Source of the DNA: Hypsibius dujardini
Lineage: Eukaryota; Tardigrada; Eutardigrada; Parachela; Hypsibiidae
Length of the DNA: 64,000 bases
Assembly (NCBI GenBank): GCA_001579985.1
Contig: LRSR01004867.1
Span: 19,186 to 83,185, forward strand
Direction of reading: 5' to 3'
The notes under the pieces are model-generated. The model did no database searches and was not told the origin of the DNA. It saw only the letters and a list, made by a program, of their open reading frames with translations. A program made the translations under genes and the position numbers. Of the stretch, positions 1-11,205 are shown piece after piece (positions within the stretch are counted from its first letter, which is position 1; every line of letters begins with the position of its first letter).

Positions 1-2286
1 GACGTTCTCGGTATGATGGCTCAGACAATCATCTGGTCGTCACTAAAGGTAAAATACGTCATGACAAATAGCGTCGTCTGGTGGCATTTTCTGGAGAGCG
101 ATGCTGATTATGGCCTCGATTTTCATTTATAGCTGGAATACATCTGGGATTGGCCGTTGACTTTGTGTCCGGAAACATGTTTTGGATTGAAGGCAGCGCC
201 ATTCTTGTAGCAAAGATGAGTCACCTGGAGGCTGGACACAAGACTGTCATTTCACAAACGGGAATCAACGAATGGTCAGCGCTTGCCGTACATCCTTCCC
301 GCGGGTAAGTCAATAAAGCGATTGACCTTCGACTAAGTAACCACTTTTTAAGTTCTGCAATAATAAATGATGTAGAACTTCTAATTAGTTTTCTTAGCGT
401 TTGCTAATATATCTTGCTCATGGTATTAGCCGTTGTCATGCATTGATTGCCTTAGCAGTCAAGGATTGCGATTTTTAATGCGTCAATAGGTACAATACTT
501 TTTCGGCTCAAAGGACAGCTAAGCTCCGCCCCCTCGAGTCACACGCCGGTCCAAATATACGGTGCATGCGAGGGCAATGTTCACATACTAGGCCATAAAA
601 TTGTGCCTTGAAGTCGGGAGAATATAACGGCGAATAGAGTCCTCTGAAGTTTATGCATCTGGGGATAGTTGTCAGACATATTCAACCTCGACCGGTATTC
701 AATTAAAATCTGGATCTCGAGGAAATCTAAATTTCACCTTAATAAGTTGAAGTTCACTTGTAATTGTGCTGATGTGCGCAACATCCGAAAGTCAAAAGCA
801 ATTATGCAGTGGCCCTAAGAATGTAACAAATATTAAAATATTACTGTGTTCGTGCTTTTGGATTGATTCCCATTCAAAATGCAGCTGGAAAAGTTGCCGC
901 GTCAAAAATTATTTTCGAACCAATCACCTCATGTGACAGGAATTTGTTTTGGTACCGTCCAAAACAAAGGAAAGACCTAAAAGCGGATTGAGGTCGGCCG
1001 GGGCAGAAGGCAAGCCTGCTGAAGGGGGTCCGAAAAACAATTTCGCTTCCCCCCCCCCCGCCGGGCGAGGAGGCAAGCTTCAACGTGTAAAAAGCCTAAC
1101 AAATTTTGGGGCAGTTACATGATTCAAACGTCATAAATCACAATATAAAATTAACAGGCAGCCTTTCCCCATCAGGTGAATACAGAAATGATAAAATTAC
1201 AGCAGTGCCATCAAGAGATTCATTGTAGTTTTGAAACCACCGCTCGATCATCTCGTTATTGTAATCCACAAAAACAGAAACCGATGAAGAGTTTGTTGTG
1301 AATTTATTGATGTCCTGTCCGACAAAGAGTTAACAATAAAGAATTTATTGCCGCCATTTCAATAACTTTTATACATTTGTAGTTCAATCTACTGGTCACA
1401 CTCTTATACAACAATTGAGACTGCCTCCATGGATGGAAGTAATCGTCAAGTCTGGGTCACTGGAGTCTGCACGAATTCTCTGGCTTTGGATTACGAAGCA
1501 AACGACCTTTACTGGGCAGACACCAGTAAGCTGACGTGGTTGTCAAAACACGAACTCATTTACAGCCGAAGGTCCGTTGGTGTTTGTCCTGCACTTAACC
1601 GTCTCTTTGGACACGTTTATGTCCGGATCCGTCAATGTCACTGACAAAAACCGACTGATAAAATGTCCGGCCGTCATAGTTGACGGTGACACTTTCAAAC
1701 TCTTCGTCAGATTAAAAGCGACATATAATCCGCTACAACGTCAACTAATCAAAAATACCGACGCAAAGTGTCTGCTAATTATTATTCCGATCATTTTCTG
1801 CAGATACTGGAAATATCGAATGCATTTCGTTGAATGGAGGAGGCAAACGAATTGTCTCCGCTCAAGGAAGCGCGGGAAAAAACTCTAATGGCATCTCATT
1901 GTCGGGAGGACGCGTTTACTGGACGTCCTGGTCAACGTAACTCAATATTGCTAGTGAATCCTGGAATTATCTTTCTTTAATCCGCCCTGTTGCAGTGGCA
2001 TCGTGAAAAGTATTACCAAAAGTGGATTGACAATGAAGGAACATTCCGTTCCAGCCGGACGGAGTGGATACTTACGTGGAATTGTTTTTGTGCCAGAACA
2101 GTGCCCCAAATGTACGTTCAATTAAAATCATTCAATTTAGACCCCGATTCACAACCTAGTTACATTTTTCTTTTAGTGAGCAATGCATGCGCGGTTTCCA
2201 ACGGAGGATGTCCTTTCATCTGTCTGCCTCTCCCGGGAAATAACAAAAAATGTGTCTGCCCTGACGGCAATTCATCCTGCACTTGA
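1..2286 (+). CDS. YWTD beta-propeller + EGF secreted protein, copy A (5'-partial)
   Basis: The gene enters from the left edge. Exons as read: 1-48 (end of exon 1), 133-304, 1383-1525, 1804-1936, 1996-2111 and 2177-2286. All have GT-AG borders and compatible phases, and the frame is open to TGA at 2284-2286. The protein carries LDL-receptor class B signatures (MFWIEG, IYWSHS, LYWADT, VYWTSW) and ends in a six-cysteine EGF module starting [10 protein letters not shown]. In LRP/LDLR relatives six YWTD blades followed by EGF form one closed propeller, and this gene encodes about one such unit with no membrane segment, so I infer a secreted protein. Four other copies share the same exon-intron layout. 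The ligand is unknown. The first exon lies mostly outside the window. Confidence 0.88.
491..627. mobile_element. MITE-like insertion inside intron 2 of copy A
   Basis: A ~135 bp stretch has imperfect inverted ends related to CTCAAGGGACAG (left) and CTTGAAGTCGGGAG (right), and contains GGTCCAAATATACGG. Homologous insertions sit at the same place in intron 2 of copy B (about 16639-16778) and copy E (about 49238-49371), so the insertion predates those duplications. Related stand-alone elements are at 51267-51425 and 58734-58993. Confidence 0.6.
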
Positions 2287-2602
2287 TAACATCTTTAGCA
2301 GTTTCTTCCCGATTTGTTGGACAAACTTCCTTCGCAGATTTCTTTATCCTTGTTTGGTTGTTTTCACGGTCCAAAATGTTAATCGGATTCGAACTGAAAA
2401 TCTTCGGCATACTCTAGCTTGATTATATTTCTAAGAGAATCAACCCACTGATTCGTTCAGTTGTTTCAGCAAAAAGTTGTTTGCTCCTTTTTAATTGCTC
2501 AGAGAGTAGTAGGCACATAAAGAGGACTTCCCCTCACGCTAAACACGGCAAAACATTACAAGAGCAGAGAAGCAAAGGGAAAATCGTTGCTTGATTGGTT
2601 GA

Positions 2603-3264
2603 TCAGTGGTATTTTGCTTGGCTATGCAGACGAATACTCTTATAGTTGATGCAGTAGAAGAGAGCAGACAATCCGACCGCAAACTGCACGTACGGAGCGG
2701 CGGTCCCGTAACGCACTGCCACGTATTTGTGGAACCAACGCCAGTAACCTGCAAGGAACAAAAAATGGGAGGAAACCTTTTTTTATGCGCTTGATTGATC
2801 GATTGATTGATTGATGAAGTCAAACTTGCGTTTCAAATCATCATTCCCCTTCCTCGCTTTGGAAAGTGAACTCACCTCGACTAGCCGCTCTCGACATGGC
2901 CACGGGATTCAAGCTGCGTCGTGACAACCATGCCGGAAGCTCCCCAATCTTCACCTGCCCGAATGGCGTGTCCGCTGAATAAAAATTAAAAAGGCCAGTG
3001 AAACGACACTAATACATCAATCACGCATAGCCGACAATGCTAAATTTAACGGGTAATCAAATTGAGTCAATATATCAATCAAGCGCAGTCAGCCATGCTA
3101 ATTTGAATCGATAACCAAATTAAGTTAATCAAGAATCAAGCGATGCTCACAATGCTGAAGTGTCACTCACGCTTTCCGTAGAAACGGGCCGGATCGTACG
3201 GGCCGTGGATGCGACGGTTGTACTCCACCGGGTACGCTCCGATTCCGAAATAGGTATACTTCAT
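2603..3264 (-). CDS. ATP5MF: Mitochondrial ATP synthase subunit f (Fo membrane-domain subunit)
   Basis: Three exons on the minus strand, 3264-3171, 2974-2876 and 2748-2603, with GT-AG borders, sum to 339 nt and encode 112 residues. Exon 1 holds the arthropod-like segment GPYDPARFYGK. Exon 2 holds GQVKIGELPAWLSRR. Exon 3 holds YWRWFHKYVAVRYG, a hydrophobic stretch and a C-terminus ending in KYH, as in known subunit f proteins. Subunit f is a small single-span protein of the Fo stator in the inner mitochondrial membrane. The gene lies tail-to-tail with copy A, about 320 bp from its stop. This is the only complete copy here. Exon 3 alone recurs at 18938-19083, 28043-28188 and, truncated, 59842-59950, each downstream of a YWTD-derived block. 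Confidence 0.94.
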
Positions 3265-3412
3265 TTTCCCCGATCTGGAGAAGAAGAAAACGCATCACAA
3301 CACTCCCAAAAAATATAGAACAAAATGGAAGATTTCTCCATCGCGTCTCCAATTTCAACACTGTTTTCCCCTGTCCGGCAATGGCACGATCTAAAACATG
3401 GACTGTACCCCT

Positions 3413-3852
3413 GTACTGTACGAGGTAAAAGTTTAAACTTGACGCATTGGAAAAATCGCTTCTAAGTTAACGCAGTGAGGGAAACAGGGGGCGCACATGT
3501 CGCACATAGCCCGCTGCCAATTACGCAATTGTTGTGGTTTACTTTGTCAATGTCAAATTGCGCGCGATTCGATGTGTGTCCAAACGAGCAAGTGGCGCTC
3601 CCTACAGCCTCGAATCCGACAGTTTTTACAGCAAAATTTCTCTTTCGTTTTTCCAAGCATTCGTACGCAGTCTACAACCCGATTCCTACTTTTGATTGGG
3701 TAACATCTTGTTACCAGGTTCTTTTGGACGTTTTCAAAGTTTCAAATGTCAAATATTGGCAAATCGTGAAACAGCAGGGAAAATAAAAATTGCGTCAACT
3801 TTAAAGCGATTTTGCCAGTGCGCCCAGATGAAAATTTTACCTCGTACTGTAC
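3413..3852. mobile_element. TIR element (non-autonomous DNA transposon)
   Basis: The ends are inverted repeats of about 65 bp. The left tip reads TACGAGGTAAAA and the right tip its complement TTTTACCTCGTA, and inner similarity continues through GACGCATTGG / AAAATCGCTT. The interior has overlapping short ORFs (around 3475-3786) with no recognisable domain. I read it as a MITE-like element. Confidence 0.6.
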
Positions 3853-3854
3853 TG

Positions 3855-4018
3855 TAGCGACGCGATTCTAAGGCGCAACGCATAAATAGCATATATATAT
3901 TTCCGTATTATGGCCCCAGGTATGCGTACAAAACCACCTACCCACTGAAATGCGCCTCAGTTTTCCATCAAGCAACTTACCAACGGCCTACATCCTTAGG
4001 GATCTTCACAAATCTTCA
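3855..4018. mobile_element. Left half of a TIR element, cut at the Polinton border
   Basis: It begins GCGACGCGATTCTAAGGC and matches the first ~150 bp of the complete element at 33229-33676, including GGCCCCAGGT, CCACCTACCCACTGAAATGC and GATCTTCACAAAT. Similarity stops at about 4016, where the large element begins. The missing right half is not found beyond 12958. Confidence 0.65.
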
Positions 4019-4054
4019 CAGACAGATAGACAGAAGTAGTTAGTATTAGCCGTT

Positions 4055-4092
4055 CCGAGCACAGATTCCTAGCAACACCAATCTGTGCTCGG
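4055..4092. other. Terminal hairpin, left end
   Basis: The 13-bp stem CCGAGCACAGATT / AATCTGTGCTCGG is perfect and encloses the 12-base loop CCTAGCAACACC. It lies 36 bp inside the element's outer edge. The mirror copy at 12885-12922 has the complementary loop. Hairpins near the ends of linear replicons can serve as replication or resolution sites; that role here is inference. Confidence 0.8.
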
Positions 4093-4348
4093 AAAACACA
4101 ATTTTCCTTACCTCCAAACTATTACGAACTATAGCCCACCAAGCCTAAAACTAGCCAAAAACCACTATAGATCTATACCCTACTTTTCTCAAAACCCAAA
4201 AACACGATCGCAAAAGTTCCTGTCTCACCCTTCACTTTTTACCCACTTTTCACCACTTCCACCACTTTCACCAAAACACGAAAAATTCAAAAGAGTTGTG
4301 TGAAGAAGAACAGAGAGGTTAGTAAAGATGAAAAGTACATCTCCAGCT

Positions 4349-4829
4349 TCAACGAAAGAGTCTCTTATAACCTCTACGTTCATGATAAAACATGATCAAT
4401 TCAAATGATGCACTGGTAATGTAGCGATGAACTTCATTGCTTGTCCTCACGTGGTAATGATACAAGTGAGATCCCACCGGAGTACCACACATTTCAGCAA
4501 GTCGAGCAGGAAGATCATCCGGATGACGCAAAGCTAACAAATGGAGATCATGAGTCTGCAACAAATGAATAGACGGTAGTAACCTCTCCAAAATAAAAAT
4601 TCTTTAGATCCTAATATCCAATCAATCAACCAACCGAAAACATTAAACCTGTCTATCTAACCATCAATCAACCATTACTCTTAATGGACTTTTTAACAAT
4701 AACAAAATATACCTCATGTAGCCCTCTTTCATCCAATTTTGGACCAAACACCTCTCCTACCCAAGGAGTCGTATTGATTGGTGATGTCCCATTTTTACGA
4801 CGGTGATAATCAGCGATCTTTTGAGTCAT
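4349..4829 (-). CDS. Intron-containing TIR gene, left copy (unknown function)
   Basis: Two exons on the minus strand, 4829-4713 (39 codons) and 4555-4349 (68 codons plus TGA), are joined by an intron with GT at the 5' end and TTGCAG at the 3' end. The 107-residue product begins MTQKIADYHRRKNG, is rich in His and Arg (HLYHYHVRTSNEVHRY) and ends GYKRLFR. No signal peptide or membrane segment is seen and I do not recognise the family. It is the exact mirror of 12148-12628 because it lies in the TIR, so the element carries two identical copies. A spliceosomal intron here implies nuclear expression. Confidence 0.7.
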
Positions 4830-5923
4830 TTTACTGAAAAGGAAGGGGTCAGAATTTCCTGCGGTTTTACCCCTATGACCAACTCCCCAAGGTGTAGACT
4901 GCTATCTACACCATCCACTCAATTATTCATCACATACCTGTTAATAATTTAAATAAAACGTATTTACCGTAGCTCGTATGAGGGAAGATTGGAGAGAAGC
5001 AGAGTTGGAATGAATGGATTGCTGACAAAAATTGTCGGAAGGTTCTTCAATTTTCGAATGAAGGTTCTTCAGAGATGAAATGCACATGCCTAGGCTCCAC
5101 CCCCCTTCTCTGATTGGCTACCTCAAACAAAGAGAGAGAAAAAACAACAAAAACAGTACTGTATTGACTCGTACGAGCTGTATACCGTTAAGTTGGTCCT
5201 CTACCTATACCTCACAACACTACTCGTAACCGTCAACTTCCACAGCTGTGTATGAAGTGAAGTAGTACCACTCGAGAAATCGTTGTCTACGTTCATTCTA
5301 ATTCAGCACCACATCAAACGCTGAAAATAATAGTATGCCTTGTGCTATGAGAGCAGCAGACTAAAACCGTTCACTGCTGAACTCAGCAAGTTAGATCACT
5401 CTACACTCTTCCGCAATCGGTAAAACCCAAGTCTACTCTACTCATTCTAATATTTAAGTATTTTACTCAACTCTCTGCTAACCCGCTGTTTTAGGTATAT
5501 GGGTAGTCTTGAGTCAGCCAAACTTGGCTTAAATAGGGAAAGTACCTAACTTGAATGGATGAGATGATTAGGGTTCATATGACGCTTTCCCTGCTCGGTT
5601 AGTACCACACCGCCACGCGGTGCTATTGCACTTACACAACAATCTGACAATGAAATGGATATGTACATCATTTTTAATATGCAGAAGTAAAAGTTAGGCA
5701 TTCTTAAGAATTCATATGCAAGCGTGAGCATTATTTTTTCCATACTGCTTTAGAGAAAAAATTAAAACAAAATGATTTTTTTAATTATAATAACATTACA
5801 CCTCCATTGGACTTCCAAGGACACGCATTACACCTCCATTGGACTTCCAATGCATAAGCAATGCTTGTTTTCGAATCAATAAGCGGTAGTCAATATAAAA
5901 ATAATTTACAAGAAATAAGAGAT

Positions 5924-6007
5924 AGGCATTCTTAAGAATTCATATGCAAGCGTGAGCATTATTTTTTCCACACTGCTTTAGAGAAAAAATTAAAGCAAAA
6001 TGATTTT
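5924..6007. repeat. Second partial copy of the inner TIR segment
   Basis: The stretch GGCATTCTTAAGAATTCAT through AAGCAAAATGATTTTA repeats 5696-5777 almost exactly. It marks a small tandem duplication at the inner border of the left TIR, between the repeat and the end of the polymerase gene. Confidence 0.75.
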
Positions 6008-6058
6008 ATATCATGTAATAAAAAGCACTTCACCTATTAAGCTCGAAAATATTAGACT

Positions 6059-9000
6059 TTAGTGGGTGAAGTCCTTTTTTCTTGTTTTATAGTGACCATG
6101 TGCTAGTGTTCTGATACCATCATCACACAACCATCTCTTGTGGTCAAAGTTAATTACTCCTATTTTATGGATCTTTCGGCTAAATAGTTGATGTCCTTTG
6201 TTTTGAATGGTATTGAATTTAACGTAACGTTTTTTACTACGTCTTATACAACTTATGAAATGTCTCAAGTTCAAATGTCCCTTAGGTATACCTTTAGTAG
6301 CTTGCTTAGGCTTAACAAATTTTTTCTTGGTATAATCAAAGATCTCCATATGATACATTTTAGATCTTACACCTATAAATTCTGAACATACTCTGAATGA
6401 TTTTCCATCTTTCGGTTGTACTTCATCTTTAAATTTACCCAGTGCACCCTTGTTTGTCTTGTCGTGTAAATAAATTCCTTCCGGATAACATTTCGGATCT
6501 TCTGGATAGCACGATAAATCAAAGTGTGAGGCCAACTCTTTATCATTCATTAAATCTTTGTAAAAGTTATCTGTTTCAATTAGATACATCAGACTATCTG
6601 TATCTCCGGTAAGCAACTCACATTTGTCTCCATATTTCTTTTGTATAACATTGTAATGAAAATTGAACATGAATCGTTTTCCTTCATCTAATATAGTAGA
6701 TCCAACAAATATTGGTTGATTTAAGAGTACTCTCTTAAGCCCCATATTACAAAATACCAACTCTTCATGTATTCTTAAATCATCGACCCAATACGGATCT
6801 GGAACTATTTTTGTTCTGTATTGCTGTTCGTTAGTACAAACTTTAACTTCTTTGAAATCTCTCACATTTTGAATGGTTTTCCCATATACTGAATTATTTT
6901 TTAACTTACAGAAATCTTTCTCGAAAGCTGAAACAGCTTCCTCATTTCTTCTTTCTATATTTTTTATGATGTAAGATTTCATATATTTACTTTGTTTAAA
7001 TTCTAAAACTTGATGAACCTTTCTCAATACCATTCCCATCTGTAAATATAATTTCAGTAACCGGTAATGTACAGGATAATTTATTTTATCTTCTAGATCA
7101 CATATCAACTTTTCAGTCTTTTCATCCTCTAATTTATTAAGATTTTTCAATTCTTTGGCTTTAGGGCTAAGCATTTCATTTGTAATTATCTTTCTCTCTG
7201 GAGCAGGAGGGAAATCATTAAATTTGTTGTGTTTATTCTTTGGGTTGTGGAGATCTACAACAGCTAAATATCCCAACTCGCCTTCGTCATCTAAATTTAG
7301 AAATGTCTCTCTATCAAAATCAGTTGGATCAACAAATCTACCACCCTCAATAGGAAGCTTTCCAACCATAGTCGTAGGATATAGGGAATTGGCATCATAA
7401 ACTACAATCCAAGTACTAGGTCTATTTTTGTCATAATTAGCTAGGTATGGATTATTTGCTTTAGCATATCTTCTACCCACATTAACAATACCTCCTCTTA
7501 TCGATCTCTCCCATAACATGTATATTTCTTGCTTAGTGATTAATTCCAACTCCACCTTACTTTCCTTAAGCATGGCATCATAGGCTAAAGATGGAAGAGT
7601 ACAGTAAAACAAAGGATCAAGACTACAATTATTAAGGCTAGTAGTTCTGAATTTTTCAAACACATCAGCTAGTGATAGTGTGTCCGACAGTACATAATCA
7701 TCGTGACAATCAACTAAATTTTGGTAACCTCTTACGTCCCAAACTTTTTTAAACCAGTTGAAATCTTCAACGGAACACTTTTTATCTTTTAGTTGATCGT
7801 AAAAATCTCTCTTTGAAGGTTTTTCTACTTGTTGAAACTTTTCAAAACTATCCATCAAACTATAAGGGTAAATTCATTTTCTTTTAAATAAATGAGAGTC
7901 TCTTCCAAAATATCTGTCTACATATTTGAAATCTTCTTCTTTATCTAAATTGTCTACTAAACTTGATAGTGATGTAAGTAAAAATTGCATAGAATCCAAG
8001 AACTCAATACGAATAGTTTTTATTGTACCACCAAAATCAAATTTAAACATCCCACTTATTTTTACATATTTTTCCATGGTTTTTGCTATTACTTTAACCC
8101 CTTCTAATTTATTAATTTGCTTAATAAACAGGTGTGAGTCATAGTTTTGCATGTTATGTAATACTACTGGCAATCTATAAAGACTTTTTCTTATTTTTAG
8201 ATTACACTGTGCATGAGCAGCCCCTCTGTATTTACCTGTAAAGTGATCGTGGTCTTGTACTTTTTTATTAATCGCTTTGCTCGAATAGTCACTTCGTTCT
8301 TTATTATCTTCAAACAATCCATCACAAATGTAACAATTAGTAGCATTATAATAATTTACTTTGTCCTCATCTGTCATTATAATTTGTTTGTAAGTCTGAA
8401 GTATAGAAACAAAATCTTGAGCATAAAAACGTAATTGATCATAGAAATTGTTTATAACATCTTCTTCACTAGTTCCTCTGAAGACATACGGTGTATATTC
8501 TTTATAAATTGACACCATCTGCATAGCGAAACCACTTGGTATGTGAGTGTGAGTATTGTGACATTTTGTTTTGTTTTCTAGAGATGTAAGAAGTTTTAAA
8601 ACAGCTTCAAAGTCAGCGTATATCACAGCAGGATGCCTATACTTATGCAAATAATGTTCGAACTTAAGTATGTTTGCACCTTCCTTTGGAAGTGTTATTA
8701 GAGCTGATGGATGCTCATAACACATTATTTTGTGTTTTTGGAGATCATCTCTTCCAAAGTGTTTAAGGCAAGAGTGGCAGTAATAGACTTGATGACTATG
8801 TTTATTAATTTGTGAGTTTAATAACCTACTTATACTCTTAATCCAGACAAAGTGGAAGTTAGCAGCTTCTTCGTTTCTAAACATCAGCAATGCAATTTCC
8901 TCTTTATATTGCTCTTCACAATTCCTATTACAATAGTAGGGAGTTATGTTTTCTTTTGCATCCAGAAAAAGAACTCTAATATTAATTTTATTTAGATTTT

Positions 9001-9918
9001 CAAACTTTCTAATGTCTGAAATTTTTCCTATTGGAAAGTTGATATTACCACAATCAAATTTTTTGATAGATTCTATTCTCTCTTTCGTTAGTCTTTGTGG
9101 ATTCCTTTCATCTGACCAATACTTTGCTGCTGCTATAGCACAGACAAAACATTTATCGATATATGTTTTACTGTTGTTGACATTGACACAAGCTTATTTA
9201 TTAGCGATAGATGTAGGTAAATCAATATACGTTCCAGCGTTGAGTGGGTCACACTTACTAAATACCACATCTAAATGATGCACTTCACTTACTACATAAC
9301 CCGAACCTTTTAATGCTAAGTTGTCTAGCTTAGCAACTATTTCATTTGTTCTCGCTTGTATAAACTCAGACGTAATTTCATCTTGATTGCTTATAAGAAA
9401 GGTTTTGGTTGATGTGGGTACTATTATTTCACTTACTTCCCGTTCATCAGCATTATTTTTCATTAGGAGAGATGTTAAAATAAATCTAACTTTATAATTT
9501 ATCATTTTAACTAGTTGAGATGACATTAACCCTTTCAATGGAGTCTCAACTCTATTCATAAATTCACTAGCTAGATCACTGGTATAACTAATATTGGAAG
9601 ATCTAACATTATTATTAACTTTAGTTGATAGCTTTCTCGCGTTCCACTTAAAGCTGTGTCTAAAAATTTTACAGTATAAGGTTCAAACAAACCTTCTAGA
9701 TTTATATCTATGTCCTCTACTACTTGTGGTTCACTAAATAAGTTATGTGCTGTGAATTCTCTTTCATGATCTTCAATTATGTTGATAAAATTGTTGATTT
9801 CTTCATCAGTCGCATAATGTGATATTTTTACATTTTCATAACCTGGAATAGTTTTCAGTCTATCTTGTGTTGTCTTTTTCCTTATCATGCGATGAGTTAT
9901 TACCCTCAGATCACTCAT
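6059..9918 (-). pseudogene. Protein-primed family B DNA polymerase (Polinton type), interrupted
   Basis: The gene reads right to left. The N-terminal part starts at ATG 9918. The exonuclease domain shows YADFEAVL (Exo I), NYDSHLF (Exo II) and YVLSDTLSLADVFE (Exo III). A zinc-binding insert has CYIC and DHDHFTGKYRGAAH, typical of these polymerases. The polymerase core has YDANSLYP (motif A), KLKNNSVYG (motif B) and GDTDS (motif C). All catalytic residues I can locate are present. Three breaks are seen: a frame change at about 9650-9690, an in-frame TAA at 9196-9194 and an in-frame TGA at 7876-7874, the latter just before MDSFEKF. Total length (~1,290 codons) is normal for the family. It would copy the linear element from a protein primer, but as read it cannot make full-length enzyme. 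Confidence 0.93.
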
Positions 9919-10012
9919 GTTTTGATTAAATAATAGCGATAATCAATTGTTGAAATTCCTAGGCTTATATGTTGCTAGTATAACTAAGTAGAAAAAAAAA
10001 ATTAAATTTCTC

Positions 10013-10204
10013 TTAAACAGTAATTTTCTTAGCATAGTATTGTTGCATCTTCTCCCTATTATTTTGCTCATAACCTTGAGTAGTTTTGAATTTTTGAAAA
10101 TATATCTTCTTTTTTTCCACGTGTAATTTATACTTTTCCGGATTTTGTTTTAATCTTTGATAGTAGTTTCTTACTGCTAACTTTTGTGCTTCGGTAGAAG
10201 ACAT
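10013..10204 (-). CDS. Small basic protein of the element
   Basis: 63 residues starting MSSTEAQKLAVRNYYQRLKQ, strongly basic and rich in Lys, Gln and Tyr, with no Cys or membrane segment. It lies between the polymerase and the membrane-protein ORF on the same strand, separated from each by roughly 60-100 AT-rich bases. I do not recognise it. The composition would suit nucleic-acid binding, which is inference. Confidence 0.5.
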   Translation of the reverse strand: MSSTEAQKLAVRNYYQRLKQNPEKYKLHVEKKKIYFQKFKTTQGYEQNNREKMQQYYAKKITV

Positions 10205-10263
10205 TTTTGAGAATGTGTTAATGATTGGGTTAAATATATAATACTATTATAATCGAAACTCAA

Positions 10264-10518
10264 TTATATTTTAAATTTGTGATCTTTTTGTTTATCACAT
10301 TTAAATAAATCGTAAGTTTTTTTACAAAAATATACCATGAATATGATAGATATTAAAATAAGAATAATTGAAGTTATTATTTTAGCTAAGTTTGATTTCT
10401 TTTCAGTGTACCCATCTTTTTGAAGTTCGGATTTAGAGTATTCATAAAAATGTAATAAATGTCTTGTCCTTTCTTTTTTTTCAAACGCCACATCAAATTC
10501 ATTATATAGTTTATCCAT
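10264..10518 (-). CDS. Small single-pass membrane protein of the element
   Basis: 84 residues. A charged N-terminal half (KKERTRHLLHFYEYSKSE) is followed by one hydrophobic segment at about residues 46-67 (IITSIILILISIIFMVYF) and a lysine-rich tail. Small transmembrane ORFs are common in Polinton-like elements, but I cannot assign this one to a family. The start ATG at 10518 is followed by an open frame to TAA. Confidence 0.55.
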   Translation of the reverse strand: MDKLYNEFDVAFEKKERTRHLLHFYEYSKSELQKDGYTEKKSNLAKIITSIILILISIIFMVYFCKKTYDLFKCDKQKDHKFKI

Positions 10519-10544
10519 CGCTACGCTCTTGTTCCCTTCGATCC

Positions 10545-10907
10545 CTATCCACTATATTTTGATGCAACTTCGTTAAATGTTTGTCTTAATTGTCTATTTC
10601 TCTCTCTTCGCTTATTAAAATTGTCTTCAATCGTTGCAAACTCTTCCTCCTCCTCTAAATTCTCGATAGGAGGAAGATCTATAGATGTATTATTAACAGC
10701 AACTTTCTCCAATACAGCTGATAGTTCATTAATTTCAATAGCTTGTTCTTTTATAAGATTCTTCTGTTTCACAATTAACTTCTGATCCTTAATTCGTCCC
10801 TCCCTCTCCTGTATCAGAATCGTCGCCCGTACTAATGAGGGGTAGTCGACGATTAAGCCACCTGAGTGTGTTTTCAGTTGTTTCTCCTTCGTCAATGTTA
10901 CCGCCAT
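10545..10907 (-). CDS. Coiled-coil ORF downstream of the HTH gene
   Basis: 120 residues from ATG 10907. The middle (LIVKQKNLIKEQAIEINELS) has heptad-like spacing and suggests a coiled coil, followed by an acidic patch (ENLEEEEEF) and an Arg-rich tail. It overlaps the HTH ORF by about 119 bases in another frame. Either the two are separate overlapping genes, or they are one HTH plus coiled-coil gene split by a frameshift. The sequence alone does not decide. Confidence 0.5.
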   Translation of the reverse strand: MAVTLTKEKQLKTHSGGLIVDYPSLVRATILIQEREGRIKDQKLIVKQKNLIKEQAIEINELSAVLEKVAVNNTSIDLPPIENLEEEEEFATIEDNFNKRRERNRQLRQTFNEVASKYSG

Positions 10908-11091
10908 GCAACTTCTTTCTAATAACTATATCAAATAAACGAAGATAATTATAATAAGTAGATTTTGAAATACCTAATTTTTTACAAGTTTCTTTTACGG
11001 GTATAACTCCTCGATCAGAAATAATTGTATCTCTTATTTCTTGTAAATTATTTTTATATTGACTGCCGCTTATTGATTCGAAAACAAGCAT
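10789..11091 (-). CDS. Helix-turn-helix DNA-binding protein of the element
   Basis: 100 residues from ATG 11091. Residues about 31-55 (VKETCKKLGISKSTYYNYLRLF) have the shape of an HTH: a helix, a short turn at LGIS and a recognition helix at KSTYYNYL. The start codon and first ~20 codons lie inside the right TIR, and a matching truncated copy is at 5862-5923. Just upstream is an array of CATTGGA/TCCAATG motifs (11100-11205), so autoregulation is plausible. No integrase domain is attached. Confidence 0.6.
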   Translation of the reverse strand: MLVFESISGSQYKNNLQEIRDTIISDRGVIPVKETCKKLGISKSTYYNYLRLFDIVIRKKLHGGNIDEGETTENTLRWLNRRLPLISTGDDSDTGEGGTN

Positions 11092-11099
11092 TTCTTATA

Positions 11100-11205
11100 C
11101 ATTGGAAGTCCAATGGAGGCTCAATGTGTGTTCAATGGAGGCTCAATGTGTGTCCAATGGAGGCTCAATGTGTCCAATGGAAGTTCAATGGAGGCTCAAT
11201 GTACG
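11100..11205. promoter_or_regulatory. Array of CATTGGA/TCCAATG motifs upstream of the HTH gene
   Basis: CATTGGAAGTCCAATG at 11100-11115 is a perfect palindrome with 7-bp arms. It is followed by repeated TTCAATGGAGGCTCAATG-like units up to 11205. A shorter version lies at the mirrored place on the left (5797-5855). The position directly upstream of the HTH start suggests operator sites; binding is not shown. Confidence 0.45.

Larger units (their letters stand above)
4019..5923. repeat. Left terminal inverted repeat
   Basis: Reverse-complement match to 11030-12958. The outer ~1.65 kb is near-perfect. Differences include an 18-base insertion on the left at about 5664-5681 and a shorter CATTGGA repeat block at about 5797-5855. 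The inner end holds, on the plus strand at 5862-5923, the start codon and about 20 codons of the HTH ORF that is complete on the right side, so the repeat runs into coding sequence. Confidence 0.9.

Noticed and set aside
2606-2794. Plus-strand frame over subunit f exon 3
   Set aside because: Antisense to a well-supported exon of the ATP synthase gene.
4085-4303. 72-codon open frame in the left TIR and its mirror at 12674-12892
   Set aside because: Starts inside the terminal hairpin and has low-complexity Pro/Ser/Lys composition. It reads opposite to the spliced TIR gene and shows no domain or splice context.
11100-11205. Possible CRISPR-like array of CATTGGAGG repeats
   Set aside because: Units are contiguous and degenerate, without regular unique spacers, and the DNA is from an animal genome. 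A tandem operator-like repeat is a better description.
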